From Sequoia sempervirens (Eukaryota; Streptophyta; Pinopsida; Cupressales; Cupressaceae): a stretch of DNA of 64,000 nucleotides. This document shows, in pieces, positions 1 to 9,645 of this stretch. The stretch covers positions 570,009,328 through 570,073,327 of the forward strand of contig VDFB02193867.1 of assembly GCA_007258455.2 (NCBI GenBank), given 5' to 3'. The position numbers and the translations under genes are program-made. Numbering within the stretch: position 1 is the stretch's first letter; every line of letters starts with the position of its first letter. The notes beneath the pieces are model-generated. The model saw only the letters and a program-made list of their open reading frames with translations. It had not been told where the DNA came from and did not search any database.

Positions 1-208
1 TGGGTATCCTCCGTGAACCTACATCACTCCTGTCTTCATCACGACGCGGTGATGGTCTCCTAGGCGAACCAATCCTCTGTATTGCCGTGGTCAACTGCTG
101 TAATACATCAACTATCTATTGCTGACCTGTCCGAAGATCTCTAAGAGTTTGTCTGACCTCTGCATCATCATCCCTAGGATCTCGAGGAATCTCTGTTCTA
201 TCAGCCAT
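1..208 (-). pseudogene. N-terminal gag fragment of an LTR retrotransposon
   Basis: Reading the minus strand from the ATG at 208 gives a hydrophilic, Asp/Arg-rich start (MADRTEIPRDPRDDD) followed by a predicted helix (VLQQLTTAIQRI), then an Arg/Pro-rich stretch running off the window edge. It lies just inside a primer-binding site and LTR, which is where gag belongs. The frame is broken after 30 codons by TAG (116-118) but resumes with the same character, so this is a decayed copy. The composition resembles plant Gypsy gag N-termini. That family call is inference, because the conserved gag core and pol lie outside the window. Confidence 0.6.
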
Positions 209-334
209 GGTACCCGGCTACCTGTTCAATCCCCGTTCCTTGTCAAACAAAGCTCTCCTGCGAGTGTAATATCTGTGAGTCCCAACCTCCTGTGGCTGCA
301 TATGAATCCCAAACCCTCAGGCTGGTAGGAAACC

Positions 335-346
335 GCTTTGATACCA
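335..346 (-). other. Primer-binding site, initiator-tRNA-Met type
   Basis: The minus strand reads TGGTATCAAAGC, one mismatch from TGGTATCAGAGC, the usual complement of the plant initiator tRNA-Met 3' end. It starts three bases from the inner end of the adjacent LTR, the usual layout for priming minus-strand DNA synthesis. Confidence 0.8.
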
Positions 347-349
347 CTA

Positions 350-1708
350 TGAAGAACCTTGATTGGCTCAACTTCAACCCTGATGCTCAAACTGATCTTT
401 TTTTGTGTTTTGAAGGTTTTTGATTTTTTGAGGGTTTTTGCATAAAAAGAACATAATGTGATTTTGAAAGAAATGCTTCAAAAATCTATGATAAATACAA
501 TAAGGTGAAAACTGACACATATAGATCCTTAAATCGATAGCAAATGGTTTTATTATCCCTTTTCAGTGATTACAATATTGAAACCCTAGCATGTAGACAA
601 AAAGGCAAAACTGATTGAATTATTTAAAAACCTGATTTGTTGATTGCAGCCGCTCCAGAATGATGAAGAATTTGTACGGCCAACCTCAGGAAGACATTTC
701 CCAGTCTCAAAATTGTTGCACACTGATCCAGAGAGCAAGGCGTCCCATTTGGTGTAGGCAAAACACCAAAAATCAAGGCGTCCAAGCTCATAGGAGAAGT
801 ATGGCCTCAAATCTGATTGTACGGCCTTCACACAGTAGCAAATAAATCCGTACTATCTTGGGAAGTGCGCCAGTAGTCTAAGAATTGATGGAAAATGAAA
901 AATATTCCCCTCTGGAAAGGAATCGATCCAAAACAAGGACTCACAGTAAGATCTGTAATAACCTCTAAGTGAAGTTATTCAACTGCAGGCAATAAATCAG
1001 CTGATATCTCACAGCGTTTGAACTACAACACTGAAGATGGCTCGTTCTCCAATGCAAAAGACAATTGAAACCCCTGGCATTGTTCTCTGAAGGAAAAATT
1101 GATTAAAATCAATTTTCATAGCATAATGCCTAAAGTTTTCTCAAAGAAAACTTATATATTCTTAGTTGGGTCGATTTCCTTCAAAAAGCACCATTTAAAT
1201 AAAACTTGAAATTTCACTTTTAATTCTTCAATAGTTTGGACGCCCCTTTTAATTAAAATAATTAATTGAAATGGCCCCTTCTTCATGATGGTCAACCCCC
1301 TTTAAAAAGTCACTTAAGTTATAATATTAAATTATATTATAACTTTATAATATTAGCTTCAACTTAATTAATATTTATTTTGGCAAATAAATATTAATAT
1401 CTCTCTCAATATAAGTCTGATTAACGAACCGTCTGAAGCTGGATGATAAGTGATTAAAATTGCATATGACTAGACCATACTGCTAAAAATAGCAGGGGTG
1501 CTCTGCTGAGTGTCTCCACTTACTAAAAATAGCAAGTCAAGCAACTGATGTCCAAATGACTCCGAACGAAAGCCAAACTGAATGATTCTGCCAACTGAAG
1601 CCAAGCCAAGCCTTAACAAGACCCTCTATCCACCCTATCAGCCCACAAGGGTCACATAATAGGCTAATCTCAAGTTCTGAGAGATGTCAACTGGAAGGGG
1701 ACATTACA
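350..1708 (-). repeat. 5' LTR of the minus-strand retrotransposon
   Basis: On the minus strand the repeat begins TGTAATGTCCCC at 1708 and ends GGTTCTTCA at 350, giving TG...CA termini and 1359 bp, and it abuts the primer-binding site. A TATA-like TATATAA (plus-strand 1152-1158) lies about 550 bp in, so 1708 to about 1125 would be U3. Two exact CTA(A/T)4TAG boxes (1483-1492, 1523-1532) lie in that U3. The partner LTR is outside the window, so completeness cannot be tested. Bases 1709-1713 (GAGTA) would be one half of the TSD. Confidence 0.75.
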
Positions 1709-2270
1709 GAGTATGAGAGATTTATGGGGGATATGAATGTGAAAAGACAAGGTGAATATAAGAAGGGAATATGCAAGCATACAAGTATATTTATGTTATG
1801 GTAAATGAGAAGAGTGGTATCAAACAAGAGATCTAATTGATCATCAACCATTGAAGAAGCAATGTTGAAGGTGGAAATTTTGGAAGCTAGTGCTTCCTAA
1901 AGAAGAGATTGGTGTCTCTTGCTAAGTTGGTGCTTATCTATGGGGTTTGGTGCCTCCAATAGGTTGGTGCTTACGAATTGTGGGGATTGGTATCTCCAGT
2001 AGGTTGGTGCCTACGAATTGTGGGGATTGGCGTCTCAAGTAGGTTGGTGCCCATGAAACTTGTAAGAGAGTTTCAGATAATCAATATTTTGTTGTGATTT
2101 TCTCTCATAAGGATTTCTACATAAATGGTGTGTTCTTGTTATTGATATTGTGCAATTGATGTTATTATGGTTGTTAAATTGAAAAAGTAAAAGATTGTAT
2201 TATACCGATTCACTCCCCACCCCCTCTTCCAACCCCCCCTCTCAATATAATCATGTGCTTATCACCTTTG
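1709..2270 (+). repeat. Copia-LTR-like remnant with a 40 bp tandem repeat
   Basis: Three 40 bp units (1941-1980, 1981-2020, 2021-2060), each with the core AGGTTGGTGC, follow a more degenerate copy. The sequence then passes through a stretch like the R-U5 part of the Copia LTR at 43066-44466 (ACATAAATGGTGTGTTCTTG, then C-rich ATTCACTCCCCACCCCCTC). No second LTR or TSD is recognisable, so I treat it as a truncated LTR fragment. Confidence 0.45.
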
Positions 2271-2284
2271 TGTTGGGATTTGCC

Positions 2285-3420
2285 TATACTTAAGTGTCTT
2301 GCAACCAATTAGACACAAGTCACTATGCATTGCAATGAGATTTTCCATTCTCATAGATGTAAGTTCATTTATTTTTAGAGAGTGGATAAAGCTATATGTG
2401 GACTAGTTCCTCTTAGCAATAGAGGAACTAGAAATCTCTCAAAGAAGATGAATGGAAAGTGTGCAAAATGGTCATAGAGATCCATAGATTGGCCACCAAC
2501 TAGCCAACTTGGCTTGTGCCAAAGTGTGCCTATCAATCTTTGTTGAAGTCTTGTAGTCATCTAGTTCCATAAACTTAATCCTCTCAACTTTGATCAATGA
2601 AGCTTCCTCTAAACTACAAGTTGCTTTGAAGGCCTTCATGAGTCCATTCCTCACCTTGTGATCGTTAATGGGAAGAATTCTACCAATTTTTTTCACATAC
2701 CATTTTAGATTCAAAGCATACACAACCATGTATTGAAGAATGTTCAACTTCTCCCACATTTTCTTAATGATGGGGTGAATATGCTCATTGTACAACTCTA
2801 GGGGGGGTCTTTATCACAAATAGTGGCCTTCATTTGGCCAAGCATGCTATCAATTCACTCATACATCTCCCCAGAACTAGGACTACTAGAATCCCCAAAG
2901 TTGATGACACTGAAAATAAGTTGTACAAAAGATGTGATGTATGCCACGTTCAACCAAAAAGTATCATTGATCATAGTCTCTTTCACCCTCTTCCCCCACT
3001 CAATATTTGACTCCTTCCACTTGTTCCAATCCTATATCATAACCATAAGTTGCAATGGCTCTTGCAACTCAAACATTGTCTCTAGTAGAATGAAATAGGA
3101 AGCAAATTGAGTCCTAATTGGTTTGAAAAATTCCTTCTTTGTGAAGGTATAAAACAATGCCAATGAAATGTAGCGGTTGCAAATGAACATTTGCAGCTCC
3201 CTTGCATCCACCACTGCTTGTTTCACCCACCCTTTTCCAATGTCTTTGAGTGCATTGTTCATAGCATGCACATAGAGAGGTGTCCAATAGATGTGTTTAT
3301 ATGTAGATTGAATCAACACACTTGCTGCCTTGCAAACATTTGCCACATCAATAATCACTTGCACTACATTTTGAGGACCAAACTCCTCAATGGCCTCTTG
3401 TAGGATCTTGTTGTGACCTT
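2285..3420 (-). pseudogene. hAT-family transposase pseudogene (DUF659 to C-terminal dimerisation region)
   Basis: Translated pieces on the minus strand follow the order of plant hAT transposases. A DUF659-like segment (IEEFGPQNVVQVIIDVANVC, then YKHIYWTPLYVHAMNNALKD) comes first. A middle segment (MINDTFWLNVAYITSFVQLI) leads to ALNLKWY. The C-terminal dimerisation motif follows, as SSSIAKRN-stop-STYSFIHS. The usual Trp in RNWSTYSFIHS is replaced by TAG (2403-2405). Other breaks are TAG at 3032-3034, a TGA after GEMYE, and a frameshift near 2475. The N-terminal BED zinc finger and the catalytic N-terminal part are absent. No terminal inverted repeats or 8 bp TSD were found. This is a dead internal fragment; the family call is secure. 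Confidence 0.85.
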
Positions 3421-3997
3421 TTCACACATCACCCCATTCAAAATGGGACCCCTAATTTTGCTTCGTGGTCTTTTTGGAATGTTTTGTTTCTTTCTCTCAC
3501 ATGCGCCTCTTTGATACATGCGCCTTTTAGGGGCGTGCAGCCATTGAGCTTAAGCGTGAAGTGGCTGGAGTCTGAAATTAGGGTTTCCATCTTCTGGTCA
3601 GTCGAGTTGAGTATTAAGGTGAAATATATTAAAGGTAGAATTAACATTGTTGTCAGTGTGCTCCGGCAAGCTTCGAAATTTCATCGGAAATTAGAGTACT
3701 TACTATTTTTTTAGTAGAAATTGGCACAATTCTGAGGCAATCCTTAAAGGCATTCTTGGAATTGAAATGAGTCACAGCGTATTAGGGACATATCAAAGAA
3801 AAGGCTGCTTGCGTGCAAAATTTGAACGAAAACAGACAACTTACTATTTTTTAGCAGTATAGCTTCCGAAGCAAGTTTCAGGGCTTAGATGTAGAGTTTT
3901 TCAACGCATGTCTGGAGATTCCTTCTGGGTTTTTAGAGACCTTTGCGACGATGTAACATGCAAAATGAAATGACTTTCAGAATTCAGTCTTCCAGGG

Positions 3998-4674
3998 CTA
4001 TTTTTAGGGTTTGCATGTCAGGGTTTTCTTTGCATGTCAGCATATTCTTTATGGGTTTTTCGAGAGCTTCGCAATGGTGTGACATGCAAACGGAGATGGT
4101 CACTCATTTAGGAACTTACTATTTTTAGCAGGTGCATCCCGGCGGCCGCCTCCCAGCACTTCAGAATCATGAGCTAATCGCAACGCAATAGAAACAAGAA
4201 CAAGCGGAGATCATTTGGTATACATGCAAGACAAATTAGGGTTTCCAGCTTTGGGGCCTGAAAAGAGGGGTAAAAAGTCAGGATTTTCGAAAACCAGTGT
4301 ATACCACCATGATCAGCATCTTCCAAGCTATCTGCTAATAAAATTTGAGGGCAAACAGAGCACTTACTATTTATAGTAAGTCATTTCAGAAATAGGCTAA
4401 AAATAGCAAGTCAGCAGCAGGCACCGATGTCAGCAGGCAGGTCACGTGGTGAGGAGCACGTCATTCAAGTTTCAAGTCAAACGAAGTTGTGGAGGTATCA
4501 GAAACGAGTAGTTACTATAAATAGCAAACTACCTTCAGAAATATGCTATTTTTAGCAGGCCAGCTCAAAATAGCAGTGTTAATAGGGTAACAAGGTCGCG
4601 AAGATGCAGTGTTCAAAATTTCAAAACGATCTGAGCCTCAGAGGTGTGAAAATCAAGAGACTTACTATTTATAG
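3998..4674. promoter_or_regulatory. Cluster of seven CTA(A/T)4TAG (MEF2-type CArG) boxes
   Basis: Exact CTA(A/T)4TAG matches lie at 3998-4007, 4119-4128, 4367-4376, 4397-4406, 4515-4524, 4546-4555 and 4665-4674. Two near-misses with one or two extra T lie at about 3702 and 3843. Several are extended palindromes of the form CTTACTATTTATAGTAAG. This consensus is the MEF2-type CArG box bound by MADS-domain proteins, and in plants MIKC* MADS complexes of pollen prefer it. Regulatory function here is inference from sequence alone. Confidence 0.5.
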
Positions 4675-4740
4675 TAAGAAGTTGGCGAAGGCGAAGAAAA
4701 AGTGACTAAGTCTGAGGAATATCCACCTCCACCTTGAAAA

Positions 4741-5760
4741 TGCGCCCACCTCAAGTCATACATGCAAAAATATTCCAAGTGAAAGTTTCATCCTCCTACC
4801 TGTGCTAGATGCGCCCATTTTAGCCTTGAGGTTAAAAGAAAATATTCTAAGTCAAGGTTTTATCCTGCATCACCCTCCATTTGCGCCCTCCTTGCAAGCA
4901 AAGTAATAAAAAATTTTAAATATCAATATCCACCTGCCTAGGCAAAATGCGCCCACTTTGAGAGTTTGATGAAAAAAAAATCCCTAAGGCATGCTTCATT
5001 CCTCTCTACCTCCCATATGCGCCCATCTCCTAGCTAGTATGAAATGCGCCCAAAAGTCAAAGAGGAGTCAACAAGCTTTCATCCACTTGACATGCTGAAA
5101 TGCGCCCACCTCTCAAGAAAGTCAAGGAGTCAACAAGTTTTCATCCTTCACCTAGTACCAAATGCGCCCTCAAGACATGCAAAATATTTTCTAAGTATAA
5201 ACTTTTATCCTCCATCACCCTCTATATGCGCCCATCTTAAGGGGGTCAAAGATTTAAAGAAGGAATCAAGGGCGTTAGAATCTCATCCACCTCACCATGC
5301 TATTTGCGCCCATGTTTAGAAGTCAACAAGTCAAGGCTGGGCGTTGGAAATGTGTTATTCTCCTCTACATGCTATATGTGCCCAAGTGGGGCCATGTGAA
5401 GACAAAACAAAGAAGCTCAAGAGTCACATTGAAAGGCTTTATTCCTCTCCTCTTGTCATATGCGCCCATCCTTTTCTCATACTAAAATGCGCCCAAGTGT
5501 GTAAGGTGGAGAAGTGATTCAAAATTTTGTCTAAGGCAAGTTGAATATTCTTTTTCAAGAGCCAAGTGCACCCAAGGCATAAGGTGATGCTGGGCGTGGT
5601 CAATATTCTTCTTCAAGTGTCAAATGCACCTAAGGTGGTGAGGTAAAATACAAGGTGGTGAAAACAAAGTTGATGCTAGGCGTTGGAAATTTAATGAAAA
5701 ATAATATGCTAGGCGTTGGAAATTTCTAAATAAAAGTGTCCATGGTATAAAATGCGCCCA
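4741..5760 (+). repeat. Degenerate ~70 bp repeat array with a TGCGCCC core
   Basis: Thirteen exact TGCGCCC cores begin at 4741, 4810, 4882, 4948, 5018, 5045, 5101, 5163, 5227, 5305, 5461, 5488 and 5753. Three variants (TGTGCCC 5377, TGCACCC 5567, TGCACCT 5625) each differ at the CpG by a transition, the last with one further change. Typical spacing is 56-84 bp, with two 27 bp steps. Units also share CTCCATATGCGCCCA-like and GTCAACAAG/TTTTCATCC segments. The array is non-coding. Confidence 0.75.
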
Positions 5761-6689
5761 AGGTAATGGAAATAATTTTCTAAGTGAGTTGATGAAATAA
5801 AATTTTCCTCACAGGCAAGGTGAACGAAGTTGAGTAAAAATTTCCTATGGCAAAAATTTCGAAATGCAAAATGATTCACAAAGTTTTTTTCTAAGGCAAA
5901 ATATTTTCTTAAGAAAATACGCCTAGACATGAGGGTGGTGAAATTTTCTTGAAGCACGAGCGAATTTTCCAGTGATGAAGTCAGAAGATGTTGGCAGTAC
6001 AAGAACAATAAAAAAACTTCCAAGTCAGAGCAACACAAAATACTCAGAGATGTGAAGAAACGGGTTAAATGTCATAAGGAGATATTTTTCTAAGGTTCAA
6101 AATTTTAAAATTTAAATGAACCCGTTTGTTGTGTACCCATGGATTCGACAAATTCTGGAGAAAATTTTCTTCTGGGTACTGAAGATCTTCGATGAGAAAT
6201 GGATTTCTATGTCTTCTGCACTTCGCCAACGCCTTTCAGATGAAGAATTTAATCAGTGCTCGAATTGTAAAATTTTCCTAAGGGAGAATTTAAAATTTTC
6301 TAAGGAAAAGTGAGTAAAATGTGTTTTCAAGATGAATTTTTCTAGACGACAAATTTGAAGTGAATTGCCTAGATGATTTTGATTGAGTTCTTCACAGATG
6401 AATTTTCCTGAGCGTCAGGGGTGATTAAAATTTAAAATTTGCAAGACATAACTTCGGCTGGTGAATGGAAATTGTTAAAAGATGAATTTAAATTAAAGCA
6501 TTTTCGAAAGAGAATTCAAATGCTCCAGTCAAAGTTGAACTTCTAGAAGATCAAAGATTCCTGACGTCGAAAGACAAGTGTCAAAAATGCCAGAGGAGGG
6601 AAATTCGAATGGAGTAGTGGAGATTTAATACAGTGGCTAAACTTAGCCTTCTTCTAGAATTCGAATTCCCTATATGAGCTGAGGACTAT

Positions 6690-7110
6690 TCATTTCTTTT
6701 TCACAGCTGAAGAAGTTCGAATTTGCTCTGAGTCCAGTGTTGCAGTTGCTGAAGTTGAAGTGGAATATTCGAGTTGCTGAAGTTGAAGTGGAAGATTCGA
6801 TTTGCTGAGTTGAGTGTGAAGATTGAAAATTGCTATGGCTGTAACTGTTGAAGAAGTTCGAATTTGCTTGAAGAAAGTTTGTAGCTGAAATTTATTGAAG
6901 AAAGTTCGACTTGAAGAAAGAAGAGAATCATTGTGTGCTGAGGCTCAAATTAATTTGCATTGTGGCTGCAACTTCGAAAGTGAATATTGTTGAAGTTGAA
7001 GATTGTTGAAGTGCCGAACTTGCTAAATCTGATTTGAAGTGTAGTGCGAATTTACAAAGTTGAAGTTGCTGAAGCTTGCTTAGAAATTTCTTTCTAAGTG
7101 TCGAAAGCTC
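6690..7110 (+). repeat. GAAGTTG/GTTCGAATTT-rich low-complexity tract
   Basis: Short purine-rich words (GTTGAAGTTGAAG, TGCTGAAGTTGAAGTGGAA, AAGTTCGAATTTGC) recur irregularly without a fixed period or an open frame. It looks like the 3' end of the leader before the reading frame at 7243. No function is proposed. Confidence 0.45.
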
Positions 7111-7242
7111 GAAATTGTGAAGGAGAAGTTGAGGTTTGCAGATGAATACGGTGTTGCAACTTCTTAAGTTTTTAAAAGTCAACTGGCAGCCCCTGCACAA
7201 TCTTTTATTTTATTTGTTATTTGCTGATGGCTGTTTATTGTT

Positions 7243-9335
7243 TTGCAGATGGCTGAGGTTAGAGCAACTGGCAAAGACAACAATGGTGCATCCAGGCAGG
7301 CTATTATCAAGAAGCTGAGCAAGCCATTTATGCCAGAGTCAAAGTTCACTTTGAAGTTGGGCAAGGTGGCTGATACCAATTTGGGTTCTTTCAACTTGGA
7401 GACTTTCAAGAATAAAATACTGGGAATTGGTAATCATCAACCTTCGACCACTTTACACAACATTGTTCGAAGTGGATTATATGCGGCTGCTAGTTTCCCA
7501 CCAGCTAGTCAATGTTCGGAGCTGATGATGGAGTGCACCAACTGCTATGAGAAGGATCACAAATCAATTATGTCACCAGATGGTCAAGTGCTCGCCAACC
7601 TGACTCCTGATGCTATCGGCGAAGCTTTCGGAATTCCAGTGCACAAGAAGATGATTTACAAATCAAGGGAGCGAGTTGAACGAATGTATGCTTCTGCATT
7701 CGAGAGATGTATAGAGACGATCAATACTCGCTGGATGAGCAACCCCAGGCCCTCTCGTACGAAGCTGCCAAGGCAAATTATAGCAGATGATTTGAAGCAG
7801 GAGTATTGTGATCTTATCATGATGCTGAGTAGAGTTGGAGGTTGCCCTCAAGCATTCATTTTTGAGCCATGGATGTTCTATTACATCAACCTCGTGCTGG
7901 ACGGAAAGGAGTACATTGACTGGGCCAAAATGATCAGTGACAATTTGCACGAGCAGCTCCTGAGCTTGAGAAGAACGAAGACTTTTTACATGGGCTCTTA
8001 CATCATTTACATGCTGGCCCGTATGACGAAGTACAGAGGAATCTCATATAAGGAGCCTGTTGGTTGTGGTTCCCACCAATTCAAAATTCATGAGGCTTGT
8101 CTGCAGTTGCATCTGGCAAGCACCACTCATTACAAGCGTGTCAACAACGCTTTTACCATGCACATCACGGGGTCACTTCAGGAGCGGATGCACCACAGGA
8201 TCTCAAGGGAAGCCCAAGAATTGATTGAGAGGTATGGGTGCTGGTTTATACAGTTTCCAAAGTTTTCTTACATCAGGTTGCAAGGATTTTCTTCATATCC
8301 ATATAGGCTGCCTAAGTACCAAACCAATAGAATATTGATGTTAGAAATATTGAGGCAACTCGTTGCCTACGATAAGATTTAGAAGAAAAAGAAGAAGGGA
8401 GGTGTTGACTTCCCAATTGTCATGGGCAATTCGGATGAAGTGTGTCCTTCATTACAGGCAGCTAGAGAAGCTGAGAGTGAGCTTCAGTTTTATCGCTTTT
8501 CCTATCACACTAGCCGACAGCACTATGATCCACATAACAATATCAGATGGGTACTATCAGAAGAATTTAAACATAAGGCAAACATTGAGGATTATTGGGC
8601 TGGTGCATCAAACGAGGTTGAAATCAGGAAGCGAGTCTTCTCTAGGTTGCTATTGAGTATGATTAGGGAGTGTGAAGTAATTCCAGTACCAGACCAAGTG
8701 AGCGAGGACATGAATGTTCTCCATCCAGATTATGAGGCAGTGAGAGATACCCCACTTCCACTCCCGGATTGGTCAAAGCTAGAGATCGCCGATTTGGACA
8801 CACTTTCCATCCCAGTATTGACATTTACCAGAGCATGGGTTGATAGGCATGTGAGTAGGTTGAAAAGTATGTCGATTGCATTGACTTACAATTTGATGGG
8901 AGATCACAGGACACCCACTACCGGCAGGAAGAAATAGATAACTCGAGGTCTAGAATCTCAAAGGAAGGAGCCAGTTCGACAGGAGCCAGTTCAACCAGAG
9001 CCTCCACGAGTTGAGTCACCCACGCCATTGGAGGCACGTTCTCCAAGCATACAGGAGGTTTCCCTTTTTGCTGATCAGAGAAATGCATTGAATCAGGTAC
9101 AAGTGGTACACGAAGAAAATCGGCCACCACGGAGAGAGTCAGTTGGCTAGAGTGTCAACACACCTACTAGAGATGATCAGCAAACTGATGAGGGGATTGC
9201 TCCTGACACTCAGCTTCAGCGTGAGTTGGAGACGGCTTTAGAGGATGATGATATTGTGTCAGGAGATACTCAGCCACTTGAGGCCGATGAGCCTCGCCAG
9301 AATGATATCAAAGTTGAACAAGTCCGTGAAGTAGA
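7243..9335 (+). pseudogene. Unrecognised element-encoded protein, one frame broken by three TAG codons
   Basis: A single plus-strand frame runs from ATG 7243 to the assembly gap (about 697 codons). It is interrupted only by TAG at 8380-8382, 8935-8937 and 9148-9150, and protein character is continuous across each. Residues 1-60 are basic. The middle (about 120-380) is globular, with segments such as LTPDAIGEAFGIP, FEPWMFYYINLVLDG, WAKMISDNLHEQLL and FYMGSYIIYMLARM. This pattern loosely recalls the plant transposon-associated or mobile-domain families found as accessory ORFs in retroelements. From about residue 565 it is Pro/Glu/Gln-rich and probably disordered. No protease, RT, integrase or zinc-knuckle motif is present. 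The start is chosen because it follows an acceptor-like TTTTGCAG and begins the continuous frame. A host gene cannot be excluded, but the leader repeats argue for a mobile element. Confidence 0.55.
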
Positions 9336-9435
9336 NNNNNNNNNNNNNNNNNNNNNNNNNNNNNNNNNNNNNNNNNNNNNNNNNNNNNNNNNNNNNNNNN
9401 NNNNNNNNNNNNNNNNNNNNNNNNNNNNNNNNNNN
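9336..9435. other. Assembly gap of 100 N
   Basis: Exactly 100 N, a conventional scaffold-gap size, so the true distance is unknown. It cuts the reading frame that starts at 7243, and the sequences on either side may not belong to the same element. Confidence 0.99.
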
Positions 9436-9645
9436 CCACCTAAATATCCCCATCAGTCTGCAACAGAGCCGCGCCAAGAAGCAACCCATCGCCATTCAAA
9501 AACAGACTTGCTCATTGGCTCCCGCCCAGCGTAGTCATTACCGTCGCCATTTCCTAATAGTTATGTTGGGTGTGATTAAAAATAGTTTATATTTTAAACA
9601 AACATTACATAAAATAGTAGTACTAAAGGAGCAAATGTTGAGAAG
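9436..9645. other. Short unassigned segment after the gap
   Basis: The first ~100 bases are relatively GC-rich and can be read as a Pro/Gln/His-rich peptide ending at a TAG (9532-9534). They may be the tail of the frame before the gap, but the gap length prevents a frame check. The remainder is AT-rich and leads into the tandem repeat. Confidence 0.3.

Larger units (their letters stand above)
3442..7242 (+). mobile_element. Long non-coding leader or LTR of an unclassified retroelement
   Basis: The segment lies between the hAT fragment and the reading frame at 7243. A possible LTR start, TGGGACCCCTAATTTTG, is at 3442. The segment holds, in order, a cluster of CTA(A/T)4TAG palindromes (3998-4674), an array of TGCGCCC-centred repeats (4741-5760), four copies of a motif like CTGGGCGTTGGAAAT (about 5337-5730), an AT-rich stretch with repeated TTTTCTAAGG, and a GAAGTTG-rich tract (6690-7110). 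No convincing primer-binding site was found, so the LTR/leader boundary is undefined. The bases just before 7243 read TGTTTATTGTTTTGCAG, like a 3' splice acceptor, so a spliced leader is possible. Confidence 0.45.

Noticed and set aside
1815..1830. TGGTATCAAACAAGAG as a primer-binding site
   Set aside because: It matches the initiator-Met site only in its first eight bases and has no LTR terminus immediately upstream.
5044..5485. Two open frames of 62 and 91 codons in the TGCGCCC array
   Set aside because: They follow the repeat units, are short, and have no conserved character.
4741..5760. CRISPR-like regularly spaced short repeats
   Set aside because: The genome is plant nuclear, repeats are degenerate with related spacers, and no cas genes exist; it is a decayed tandem array.
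6133..6150. CCATGGATTCGACAAATTC as a primer-binding site for the unclassified element
   Set aside because: GGATTCGA resembles a tRNA T-arm rather than the acceptor 3' end, and no LTR end is recognisable before it.
8380..9150. Programmed TAG readthrough in the unclassified ORF
   Set aside because: Three stops in one frame, with TAG-type stops also in clearly dead elements nearby, make ordinary decay more likely; no readthrough context was evident.
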